From an uncultured Clostridia bacterium (GTDB taxonomy: Bacteria > Bacillota > Clostridia > Christensenellales > Borkfalkiaceae), in assembly GCA_934796775.1 (NCBI GenBank), contig CAKVPH010000007.1, forward strand, positions 1-64,000: 64,000 nt of DNA, given 5' to 3'. The notes below the pieces were generated by a model. The model was not told the DNA's origin, did no database searches, and was given only the letters and a program-made list of their open reading frames with translations. The translations under genes were made by a program, and so were the position numbers. Of the stretch, positions 29,094-35,949 are shown piece after piece (the first letter of the stretch is position 1; every line of letters begins with the position of its first letter).

Positions 29094-29123
29094 ATTATAT
29101 ACCGACGTATGCGCATTTGTCAA
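29094..29123 (-). promoter_or_regulatory. Promoter of typA
   Basis: On the minus strand, TTGACA (29118-29123), an 18-nt spacer and TATAAT (29094-29099). Confidence 0.75.
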
Positions 29124-29226
29124 ATAAAAATTCATTGTTATAACGGATAATGCCGTAAAAAAATGGACTTTTTATTTATTCTGTGGTAACATAGTAACAT
29201 ATTCGGTACGGACGGTGCGAAAAGAT

Positions 29227-29940
29227 ATGAAACACGAATTGAATTTTTTTATAACCGACAACATGACGGGCAGCCTTAATACGATAAAACCGACGGCAGT
29301 TTTAGATATTTTTCAGTCGCTTGCGGGCAGTCACGTTAAATTGCTTGGCTTGTCGGCAGATAAAATGATTTCAAGCGGGTACGCCTGGGTGTTGCAATCG
29401 GTAAATTATGAAAAAATAGCGGATCTTAAAAGCGAAACTTACGTTAAAGGCATAACCGTACCCCGAAAACCCGTCGGTGTTTTTTACGACAGAGATTATT
29501 TAATTCAGGATGAAAAGGGTAACGTTTTAATAAAAGGCACTTCGCGCTGGGTGATTGTGAATATAAAAACCAGAAAAATAGAACTTGAAAAACGCTTTTC
29601 CTATCCCGAAAACGAATTTTGTGAGCAGAATTTGCAAAAGGAATTCGGAAAGCCCGACCGGCTGAGAGTCAGCGAAACCGACATGGTAAAAATAGGCGAG
29701 TATGAAGTAAGAAAATCCGAAACGGATATTTTAGGACATATGAACAATACGAGGTATGCCGATCTTATTTTTAATTTCTTTCCCGAAAGTTTAAAAAGTT
29801 TAGAGATAGAATACGTTAAAGAAATTAAAGCGGGCGAATGCGTAAGCGTATATAAAAAGGAAGACGGTTGCAAAACCTACGTTTTAGGGCTTGTGAACGG
29901 AGAAAGAAGGTTTGTTTCAAGATTTTGTAAAGAAGACTGA
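29227..29940 (+). CDS. Acyl-ACP thioesterase
   Basis: 237 residues from ATG; an in-frame GTG at 29215 is possible, and neither has a strong Shine-Dalgarno site. Two hotdog halves are visible. The N-terminal half has DIFQSLAGSHVKLLG and WVLQSVNYEKIADL. The second half has the active-site element DILGHMNNTRYADLIFNFFP, with Asn and neighbouring residues as in FatA/FatB-like enzymes. It would release free fatty acids from acyl carrier protein. It is divergent from typA and has its own terminator. Confidence 0.88.
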   Translation: MKHELNFFITDNMTGSLNTIKPTAVLDIFQSLAGSHVKLLGLSADKMISSGYAWVLQSVNYEKIADLKSETYVKGITVPRKPVGVFYDRDYLIQDEKGNVLIKGTSRWVIVNIKTRKIELEKRFSYPENEFCEQNLQKEFGKPDRLRVSETDMVKIGEYEVRKSETDILGHMNNTRYADLIFNFFPESLKSLEIEYVKEIKAGECVSVYKKEDGCKTYVLGLVNGERRFVSRFCKED

Positions 29941-29950
29941 ATAATAAACG

Positions 29951-29986
29951 AAAGTGCCGATAACGAACTTATAGCGGCACTTTTTT
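29951..29986 (+). terminator. Terminator after the thioesterase gene, with repeat copy D
   Basis: AAAGTGCCG pairs with CGGCACTTT, and six T follow. The loop and adjoining bases (29958-29974) are a variant of the dispersed core with CGAA in place of TCGA. Confidence 0.9.
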
Positions 29987-30059
29987 AAAATAAAACGAGT
30001 TTTTACATAATTAAAAAATTTTTTTAATTCGTGTATATAATTTTTAATTACGGCAAATA

Positions 30060-30315
30060 ATATTTGTACAACGTAAGAAAGCGTAAAGCTTGAAACGGGA
30101 AAAACGAAAAAACTATAAGCGTTGATATGAACTTACAAAAAGTTCTTTCCCGATATGCGTTGTTAAAATAGCTTTGCCTACACTGATAATTTTGTTGTAA
30201 CCCGATTTATCATTACTGCAAAGAAAAATAATTATCGAAAAGCGGATGCCTTTAGTGCTCTGCTTTCGGGCAGAGCACTAAAGGCCGCATTTTATATGTG
30301 GCCTTTATATTTTTT
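30060..30315 (+). ncRNA. Structured leader with two mutually exclusive hairpins upstream of feoA
   Basis: Upstream, CGGGAAA (about 30097) can pair with TTTCCCG (about 30150) enclosing GAACTT/AAGTTC. Further on, CCTTTAGTGCTCTGC (30249-30263) pairs perfectly with 30270-30284, extended by GCGG/CCGC. The 3' arm is also the 5' arm of AAAGGCCGCAT/ATGTGGCCTTT (30280-30306), which is followed by a T-rich tail. The two hairpins cannot form together. This is the logic of an attenuator, for example an iron- or metal-responsive one. No known riboswitch class was recognised. Confidence 0.45.
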
Positions 30316-30365
30316 GCATAAAGCAAACGCGCATAGCATATTACTTTAATATATAGGTTTTTATA

Positions 30366-30581
30366 GTGCAGCTTTCAGATGCGGCGTTAAGGCGCGTAAA
30401 AATAATAAAAACAACTCTTTCGTCGGAAGAAGAATCAAGACTAAAAGCGGTGGGAGCAACGTCAAATTGCGGTTTTTTTGTGCTTTATTCTTCCAGAATC
30501 GGCTGTGTTATAAATACCGATATGTGTCTTACGGGAATTTCCGCAGATATTGCGGCAAAAATTACGGTGGAATATGTATGA
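30366..30581 (+). CDS. FeoA-like SH3 domain protein
   Basis: 71 residues, GTG start. The length and order (VKIIKTTLSSEEESRLKAVGATSNC... then IGCVINTDMCLTGISADIAAKITVEYV) match FeoA: a small beta barrel with the conserved helix replacing 'RRRLxxLGxxPG' and an 'A..I.V' end. FeoA is a cytosolic helper of the FeoB iron transporter. It overlaps the feoB start by 8 nt, which supports the assignment. Sequence similarity is weak; context carries much of the call. Confidence 0.7.
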   Translation: MQLSDAALRRVKIIKTTLSSEEESRLKAVGATSNCGFFVLYSSRIGCVINTDMCLTGISADIAAKITVEYV

Positions 30582-32454
30582 TAACGTTTTAATATCGGGC
30601 GTTGCAAATTCAGGTAAAACAACTTTGTTCAACGGACTTACCGGAAAATACGAGCGTGTTGGCAACTGGTACGGCGTAACTACCGAATGCGTGACGGCTG
30701 AAACAAAAATCGGCGGTAAAAAGGTTAAAATAACAGATCTTCCCGGGGCTTATTTTGAAGGGAATTATACACTCGAATCAAAAACTGCAATAGATGCATT
30801 AAAAAACGGCAACGTAATAATAGTCGTTTGTGAGGCGGCAAACTTAAAAGGCGGGCTTGAATTTTTAAAAAATGCGGCAAAGTACGGTAAAAATATCGCG
30901 CTTGTAATAAACATGTACGAAGAATTAAAAAAGCGCGGCGGTGCAATAGATGTTGGTGTATTGCAAACGGCACTCGGCATACCCGTATTAATTGCTGAAT
31001 GTAACACTAAAGAAGGCGTAAAAGCCGTAAAAAAATTGATTGAAAAAATGTTATTATATAAGCAGAGCGGCTTGAATAATTTTGAAATTTATCGTCTGTT
31101 TGACGTAGTATTTAAAAAGCCTGAAAGAACTTCGCTTAATAAATTTGACTATATACTTTTAAAACCGGCGTTTTCTCTGCCGCTGTTTTTTCTTTCGGTT
31201 GTTGTCGTAATGTATCTGGCTTTTGGCAAGTTTTCGGTCGGTTCGCTGTTTTCTTTGCTTTTTGAAAAGATAATTGAATGTGCCGTTAATCGACCTATAG
31301 CGTGGTTTTTGCGTATAATTAACGCTTCTGAATTTATAAAGTGCTTTGTTTTGGAAGCCGTTATAGGCGGCTTTTCGTCCGTAGTTACTTTTTTGCCGCG
31401 GCTTGCGGTATTGTCGCTTTATACATATTATTTAGAGCAAAGCGGAGTGCTTGCTCGTCTTGCGTTTTCGCTTAATTTTATTTTAAGCAAATTCGGGCTT
31501 AGCGGCCGTGCGATATTTACCCTTCTCACGGGGTACGGTTGTACTGCCGTTGCCGTCGTTTCTTCCGGAGGATTAGAAAACGAAAGCATTAAAAAGCGCA
31601 CGGTCTTAGCTTTACCTTTTTTAAGTTGCTCGGCTAAAGTTCCCGTGTATTTGTATATTTTAGGGCTGATATCTTTAAAATTCGGTTTTTTGGTGTTGGT
31701 TTTAATATATGCAGGCGGGTTGATTGCCGCATTTTTGTTTTTACTCGTATTTTCTGCGGTTTCAGGCGGAAAAAAACAGGGGCTTATAATAGAACTTCCG
31801 CCGTATCGCAGGGGACAGATAAAAAGTGTTTTAAAAGCCTTGCATAATTTTTGCAAAAACTTTATAATAAGAATCGGTACGATTATTATAACGGTAACTG
31901 CTTTTTTATGGATTTTAAAAAGTGTTTCCGTGTCGTTTGAGTATTTGCCCGATGGGTTTGAGCAGGAAAGCATTCTTGTTTTTTTGGCAAAAAAAATTGC
32001 CTTCCTGTTTTACCCGTCCCGTCTTGACGACTGGAAGCTCGTATCCGCACTCATTGCGGGGCTATTTGCCAAAGAAAGCATTATTTCGGTACTCGGGGTA
32101 TTTGGTTTTTATGGGATCGAATTAAAGCAGGCAATATCGTTTCTGATATTCTGCGCTTTGTACCCGCCGTGCCTTACAACTCTTGCGTCGGTATTAAAAC
32201 GTGAGGGTATAGGTTCGTTATTGCATATTTTCTTCTTTCATAACTTTCTTGCTTTAACGTGTTCCGCGGCTGTATTTAATCCTGTTATTTTAATTTTTCC
32301 CGTAGTAGTTTTAATAATCGCCGCAGCTATAGGCAAGGTAAAAATAGAAAAATGCAACAAAAACTGCTCGGCGCAATGCGAGGCAAACGGATATGAAAAA
32401 ATTTACTGTACAAAAAGAAGGCAAAATCGGCGAGCTTCTCATAAAATATTATGA
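30574..32454 (+). CDS. feoB: Ferrous iron transporter FeoB
   Basis: 626 residues from ATG at 30574, overlapping feoA. The N-terminal G domain has GVANSGKTTLFNGLTG (G1), WYGVTTE (G2), DLPGAYFEG (G3) and INMYEE at the G4 position, where Glu replaces the usual Asp. The membrane part has ~8-10 TM segments with Gate-type stretches LTGYGCTAVAVVSSGG and CSAKVPVYLYILGL. The C-terminus contains CNKNCSAQCEANG, a short Cys-rich tail that could bind metal in place of a FeoC. It imports Fe(II). It overlaps the next gene by 62 nt. Confidence 0.92.
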   Translation: MYDNVLISGVANSGKTTLFNGLTGKYERVGNWYGVTTECVTAETKIGGKKVKITDLPGAYFEGNYTLESKTAIDALKNGNVIIVVCEAANLKGGLEFLKNAAKYGKNIALVINMYEELKKRGGAIDVGVLQTALGIPVLIAECNTKEGVKAVKKLIEKMLLYKQSGLNNFEIYRLFDVVFKKPERTSLNKFDYILLKPAFSLPLFFLSVVVVMYLAFGKFSVGSLFSLLFEKIIECAVNRPIAWFLRIINASEFIKCFVLEAVIGGFSSVVTFLPRLAVLSLYTYYLEQSGVLARLAFSLNFILSKFGLSGRAIFTLLTGYGCTAVAVVSSGGLENESIKKRTVLALPFLSCSAKVPVYLYILGLISLKFGFLVLVLIYAGGLIAAFLFLLVFSAVSGGKKQGLIIELPPYRRGQIKSVLKALHNFCKNFIIRIGTIIITVTAFLWILKSVSVSFEYLPDGFEQESILVFLAKKIAFLFYPSRLDDWKLVSALIAGLFAKESIISVLGVFGFYGIELKQAISFLIFCALYPPCLTTLASVLKREGIGSLLHIFFFHNFLALTCSAAVFNPVILIFPVVVLIIAAAIGKVKIEKCNKNCSAQCEANGYEKIYCTKRRQNRRASHKIL

Positions 32455-33232
32455 AGGCGGTCTTTCTTACGGGCAACTGATGAAGCTTTTCAGAAAAAAA
32501 GATATAAAACTGAACGGCAAACGTGTCGGGGCTGATTGTACTGTAAAAGCGGGCGATTTGCTTGAGGTGTATTACGACGGCTCTTTATTAAATAATGAAA
32601 ACGTTATTTACCTGGACGAAAATATACTTATTATAGATAAGCCGTCGGGGATTACTTCTGAAAGTTTTTTTGAAAGCGTTTCCCGTAAATACCAAAACGC
32701 GATTTTTACGCACCGACTTGACAGAAATACTTCCGGACTTATGATATTCGCGTTTAATAAAACCGCATACGATTGTCTTTTTGACGCGCTTAAAAACAGA
32801 ACTGCGGAAAAATATTATTATTGTGCGGTTTACGGCGTGCCAACGCCCGCTTGCGGAATTTATAACGATTACCTTTTAAAAGACGAAAAAAAATCGCGAG
32901 TTAAAATCGTCAGCGAAAAACTGCACGGGGCTTTAAACGTTAAAACCGGGTACGAAGTAGTAAAGGCGGGCAATGAAAGCTCGGTTTTAAAAATCAGGCT
33001 TTACACAGGCAGAACTCACCAGATAAGGGCGCACCTTGCTTATCATAAACACTTTATATTAGGCGACGGCAAGTACGGTGACGACAGAATAAATCGCACG
33101 TTCGGCGTAAAAAGTCAGGTGCTTGTGTCGGCTGAAATAATTTTTCATTTTAATAAAGATAGTGCGCTGTATTATCTTAACGGAAAAAGCTTTTGCGTGA
33201 ATTACGATAAAGTGTTTGATTTTGTTCGTTAA
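32393..33232 (+). CDS. RluA family pseudouridine synthase
   Basis: 279 residues. An N-terminal S4-like RNA-binding region (GQLMKLFRKKDIKLNGKRVG) is followed by the catalytic domain with HRLDRNTSGLMIFA, whose Asp is the universal pseudouridine synthase nucleophile, and by LYTGRTHQIRAHLA. It isomerises uridine in rRNA or tRNA; which site cannot be told, but RluC/RluD-like is likely. Its start lies within the 3' end of feoB (62-nt overlap), an unusual coupling for an unrelated function. Confidence 0.93.
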   Translation: MKKFTVQKEGKIGELLIKYYEGGLSYGQLMKLFRKKDIKLNGKRVGADCTVKAGDLLEVYYDGSLLNNENVIYLDENILIIDKPSGITSESFFESVSRKYQNAIFTHRLDRNTSGLMIFAFNKTAYDCLFDALKNRTAEKYYYCAVYGVPTPACGIYNDYLLKDEKKSRVKIVSEKLHGALNVKTGYEVVKAGNESSVLKIRLYTGRTHQIRAHLAYHKHFILGDGKYGDDRINRTFGVKSQVLVSAEIIFHFNKDSALYYLNGKSFCVNYDKVFDFVR

Positions 33233-33383
33233 AATTTTGCGGCAGCGTGAATTTAAAAGTGCTTTAAAACATTGAAAATTGCATTAAAAACCGATTTATT
33301 CCCGCAAAAAAATTGAATAGATGACAAATGCTTTTGCTCTAATAAAAAAAATAAAAAAATTTTAAAAAATTACCAAAAAACAC

Positions 33384-33412
33384 TTGCATTTATTTTTTGA
33401 ATTTGGTATAGT
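33384..33412 (+). promoter_or_regulatory. Promoter of the tRNA cluster
   Basis: TTGCAT (33384-33389), 17-nt spacer, TATAGT (33407-33412), ending 24 bp before tRNA-Val. Confidence 0.75.
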
Positions 33413-33436
33413 AATAGAGCGTTGTGAAATGCAAAT

Positions 33437-33512
33437 GGGAGCATAGCTCAGTTGGGAGAGCATCTGCCTTACAAGCAGGGGGTCACAGGTTCGAGCCCTG
33501 TTGTTCCCACCA
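33437..33512 (+). tRNA. tRNA-Val (anticodon TAC)
   Basis: The acceptor GGGAGCA pairs with TGTTCCC. D arm GCTC/GAGC, anticodon stem TCTGC/GCAGG-type with loop CTTACAA, and T arm ACAGG-TTCGAGC-CCTGT are all present. CCA is encoded. Confidence 0.97.
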
Positions 33513-33541
33513 TTAATTTAATAGCAAAAAACATGGAATAT

Positions 33542-33616
33542 GCGGGAATGGCTCAGTGGTAGAGCGTTGCCTTGCCAAGGCAAATGTCGCGGGTCCGAAT
33601 CCCGTTTCCCGCTCCA
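33542..33616 (+). tRNA. tRNA-Gly (anticodon GCC)
   Basis: Acceptor GCGGGAA/TTCCCGC, D arm GCTC/GAGC, anticodon arm TTGCC-TTGCCAA-GGCAA, T arm GCGGG/CCCGT, encoded CCA. Confidence 0.97.
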
Positions 33617-33625
33617 TTTTTTTTA

Positions 33626-33663
33626 CTCGGAAAATTCCGAGCAACCGAAGAAAAATCTTCGGT
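33626..33663 (+). other. Two tandem hairpins between tRNA-Gly and tRNA-Cys
   Basis: CTCGGA/TCCGAG (33626-33641) and CCGAAGA/TCTTCGG (33646-33663) are short perfect stems with 4-nt loops. A T tract lies before them, not after. They may be processing signals for the tRNA precursor. Confidence 0.55.
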
Positions 33664-33665
33664 AT

Positions 33666-33740
33666 GGTACCATAGCCAAGTGGTAAGGCCAAGGTCTGCA
33701 AAACCTTTACGCCCCAGTTCAAATCTGGGTGGTACCTCCA
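33666..33740 (+). tRNA. tRNA-Cys (anticodon GCA)
   Basis: Acceptor GGTACCA/TGGTACC, D arm GCC/GGC, anticodon arm AAGGT-CTGCAAA-ACCTT, T arm CCCAG-TTCAAAT-CTGGG, encoded CCA. Confidence 0.97.
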
Positions 33741-33742
33741 TT

Positions 33743-33768
33743 AAGTCCGATTTTATCGGACTTTTTTT
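33743..33768 (+). terminator. Terminator of the tRNA cluster
   Basis: AAGTCCGAT pairs with ATCGGACTT around a TTT loop, and a T tract follows. Confidence 0.9.
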
Positions 33769-33885
33769 GTACAACAAACAAAACTTTCACTTTTAAAAAA
33801 CGTTTAGCAAAAATAGGGTGTATTCTGTTCAAAACTTTAAAAAAGCTTTTGTATTTATAATACCCGACGCATAACGGAGAAAATT

Positions 33886-34272
33886 ATGAACCGCACAGAA
33901 TTAGAACAATACATTGCAGAAATTTATAGCGTTCAGCCTGATTATCCTTGGACGGATACTCCTGATGCCGCCGTGTTCCGCCATTTTGACAACAAAAAAT
34001 GGTTTGCTCTTATCATGAAAGTTCAAAAGTGTAAAATAGGGCTTGAAGGAACTGAAAAAATCGATATAGTAAATTTTAAGTGCGAACCTGTTTTAATAGA
34101 TTCGCTTTTAAAGGAATCCGGTTTTTTTCCTGCGTATCATATGAACAAAATCAAATGGATAACGGCTGCGTTAGACGGGACTGCAAAAAACGAAAAAATC
34201 AAAATGGTTTTGGATATGAGTTTTGTCTTAACTGCATTAAAAATAAAACCCCGCCGTAAAATTGATGATTAA
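33886..34272 (+). CDS. MmcQ/YjbR family protein
   Basis: 128 residues. The start MNRTELEQYIAEIYSVQPDYPW, then FRHFDNKKWFALIM and the final LDMSFVLTALK(I) match the YjbR fold (CyaY-like, double-wing). PAYHMNKIKWITA covers the conserved 'GYHMNK.HW' motif. The family is widespread in Firmicutes; DNA binding has been proposed from structure, but the function is unproven. GGAG lies 8 nt before ATG. Monocistronic with its own terminator. Confidence 0.9.
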   Translation: MNRTELEQYIAEIYSVQPDYPWTDTPDAAVFRHFDNKKWFALIMKVQKCKIGLEGTEKIDIVNFKCEPVLIDSLLKESGFFPAYHMNKIKWITAALDGTAKNEKIKMVLDMSFVLTALKIKPRRKIDD

Positions 34273-34330
34273 AACAATAAAAGACGAGAACTATTTCTAT
34301 TTAGAATATCTTAATAGCACATATAAAAAA

Positions 34331-34364
34331 GACTATGCATTTTTGTGGTGCATAGTTTTTTTTG
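34331..34364 (+). terminator. Terminator after the YjbR-like gene
   Basis: ACTATGCA pairs with TGCATAGT, flanked by A and T tracts. It isolates the phage-like region from upstream transcription. Confidence 0.85.
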
Positions 34365-34393
34365 TTATTTATAAATTTGTGGTCATAATCTGT

Positions 34394-34441
34394 TTGTGTT
34401 TTTCATGCTTTATGTTATAATAAAACACGAACATATGTTCT
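34394..34441 (+). promoter_or_regulatory. Promoter with LexA (SOS) box
   Basis: TTGTGT (34394-34399), 16-nt spacer, TATAAT (34416-34421), then CGAACATATGTTCT (34428-34441). The Gram-positive LexA consensus is CGAACRNRYGTTYC; this site matches all but the last base and has a perfect 12-bp palindromic core GAACATATGTTC. It sits just after the -10, over the transcription start, where LexA would block the polymerase. The next gene downstream is the ArpU-like regulator. Confidence 0.8.
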
Positions 34442-34620
34442 AAAACGCGCAAAAGCTTATAGCCCAAGTCGGTTGGAGGTGGTTTGAAGAATTAAATTTT
34501 GAACAAAATATAAAAAAATAAAAAAAATATGTCAGTTATCAGTTGAAAAAAATAAAGTAAGCATTTATAATTTGGGTGTAGATAAGCGAGTTCGCGTTTT
34601 AGCGTAGATGGGGGAAAATT
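34442..34620 (+). other. Leader between the LexA box and the ArpU-like gene
   Basis: About 180 nt, AT-rich. GGAGGTGG (34475-34482) is a strong Shine-Dalgarno-like site, but only a three-codon frame from TTG follows it. I see no real gene here. Confidence 0.4.
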
Positions 34621-35100
34621 ATGAATGACGTAATAAAAACTTTATTTTACAGCTATCCGTCTTTTGAAGGAGTGCTTAAAGCAACCGAAAAACTTGTTTA
34701 TTTCAAGGCTATATCTTCTTACAAAAACAATAATAAAACTCTTAATCAAATGGAAGAGATACTTGAACTAAACGATCGTGCGGCAAGGTTAAAACAAGTA
34801 AAAAGTATGGTTGAAGAACTTATAGACGGACTTTTAGATGATGAAAAGCAACTTATAGAGTATAAGTATTTTCATTATCATATGCCCGAAGATTTTGATT
34901 TTACATCACGAAAATATTTTCGTCGCCAGCTTAAGCTCGAGAAAAAAATCGATGCAAGAGCTTTATCAAAAGGTATTGACGAAGCGTGGTTTAAAAACAA
35001 TTTGTGGGACGTTTATTTTCTTCGCGCAAAGTATTTAAAACTTGTTTTAAATAATCGCATATCTGTTGTTAAAAATTCCGCAAGAGACAGGAATTTGTAA
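34621..35100 (+). CDS. Phage ArpU/RinA-like late-gene regulator
   Basis: 159 residues. The centre, VEELIDGLLDDEKQLIEYKYF, resembles the start of the sigma-70-region-4-like domain of phage late regulators (ArpU, RinA), where a 'D-E-x-x-L-I-x-x-K/R-Y-F' helix is typical. SRKYFRRQLKLEKKID follows at the recognition-helix position. GGGGG lies before ATG. It is the only regulator near the capsid operon and stands behind a LexA-controlled promoter, so it is a candidate activator of that operon. Similarity is by pattern only. Confidence 0.5.
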   Translation: MNDVIKTLFYSYPSFEGVLKATEKLVYFKAISSYKNNNKTLNQMEEILELNDRAARLKQVKSMVEELIDGLLDDEKQLIEYKYFHYHMPEDFDFTSRKYFRRQLKLEKKIDARALSKGIDEAWFKNNLWDVYFLRAKYLKLVLNNRISVVKNSARDRNL

Positions 35101-35105
35101 TTTCG

Positions 35106-35876
35106 TTAAAAATTAAAATCGTCATCAGAGTCCTTTTTTGTAGCGGCATAGTTCGCTTTGGAAGAGGGCTTGAAAAGCAAATAGACGACGCTCAGCGCAA
35201 CGAGCGATACCGCTATGATTATTACGGTTTTCACAGTGGAATCAAATCCGAATGCGTAGGGTGTCGTTTGTTTTTGAGAATTTTCGTCTGCATCGGACGA
35301 ACGGTTCTGGTCGGTGTTTTGTTGTATCGGCAGAGGATGCGCCGGAATTTCTGCGTTTATAAATGCAGATTTTCTTACGTAGCCGACATAACCTTTGGCA
35401 TAAACGTAGTAATATTTTTCGCCCTCGACGGTAGTTTCGCCGTAAAAAGCGGCTTTTACGTTTGACGATAACACGGCTTTCGGAGTCGAAAGTTTGCTGT
35501 CGGCAAACAAAACTTCGTCAAACGATAGCGTAAGCGTAACCGAAGGATACGGATTTGAAACTTCCCCCGCATAAGGGTGCAAACAGCTTGTTTTTATGTA
35601 GCCTTCGCGCGCGGGAATCTCGGCATTGTCGTCCATATATAAAACCCGAACGGAGTCCTCGTTTACGGATAAAACTTTTACGAAATATCCGTAAGGAAGA
35701 TAAAATTTTGCTATCGAACAGTTCGGATCTGCGTAAAATACCGTATTTTCGGTCAATATTCTCGCGTATTCGTATTTAAGCGCGTAATTATCCGCGGCAA
35801 AAACCGTAATCGGACGAAACAAACCTGAAAATACCGTGCAATTTATTAAAACCAAGATCATAATTCGCTTTATCAT
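35106..35876 (-). CDS. Secreted SH3-domain protein with C-terminal membrane anchor
   Basis: 256 residues from the internal ATG at 35876, chosen because a hydrophobic signal peptide (MIKRIMILVLINCTVFSGLF) follows directly. Two bacterial-SH3-like units occupy ~25-100 and ~100-175 (ENTVFYADPNC...VRVLYMDD...EGYIKTSCLH, then KAAFYGETTVEGEKYYYVYAKGYVGYVRKSAF). A disordered Gln/Asn/Ser linker, one TM (VKTIIIAVSLVALSVVYLLF type) and an acidic tail follow. It faces the cell wall. No Shine-Dalgarno site; TATAAT ends 9 nt before ATG. It resembles the protein at 54324-56078. Confidence 0.75.
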   Translation of the reverse strand: MIKRIMILVLINCTVFSGLFRPITVFAADNYALKYEYARILTENTVFYADPNCSIAKFYLPYGYFVKVLSVNEDSVRVLYMDDNAEIPAREGYIKTSCLHPYAGEVSNPYPSVTLTLSFDEVLFADSKLSTPKAVLSSNVKAAFYGETTVEGEKYYYVYAKGYVGYVRKSAFINAEIPAHPLPIQQNTDQNRSSDADENSQKQTTPYAFGFDSTVKTVIIIAVSLVALSVVYLLFKPSSKANYAATKKDSDDDFNF

Positions 35877-35884
35877 ATCGCGTT

Positions 35885-35949
35885 TATTATACAATAAATG
35901 ATTCGCGCGAAAAGGGAAGAAAAGCACGAAGAAAGGGGGAATGAGTCGA
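35885..35949. promoter_or_regulatory. Divergent control region between the SH3 gene and the terminase gene
   Basis: A minus-strand TATAAT occupies 35885-35890. TTCGCGCGAA (35902-35911) is a perfect 10-bp palindrome. No plus-strand sigma-A promoter with both boxes is visible in front of the terminase gene, which fits dependence on an activator. AAAGGGGG (35932-35939) is the Shine-Dalgarno site. Confidence 0.45.

Noticed and set aside
33513..33796. Open frames across the tRNA-Gly and tRNA-Cys genes on both strands
   Set aside because: They are antisense or sense readings of tRNA sequence, a common false gene call.
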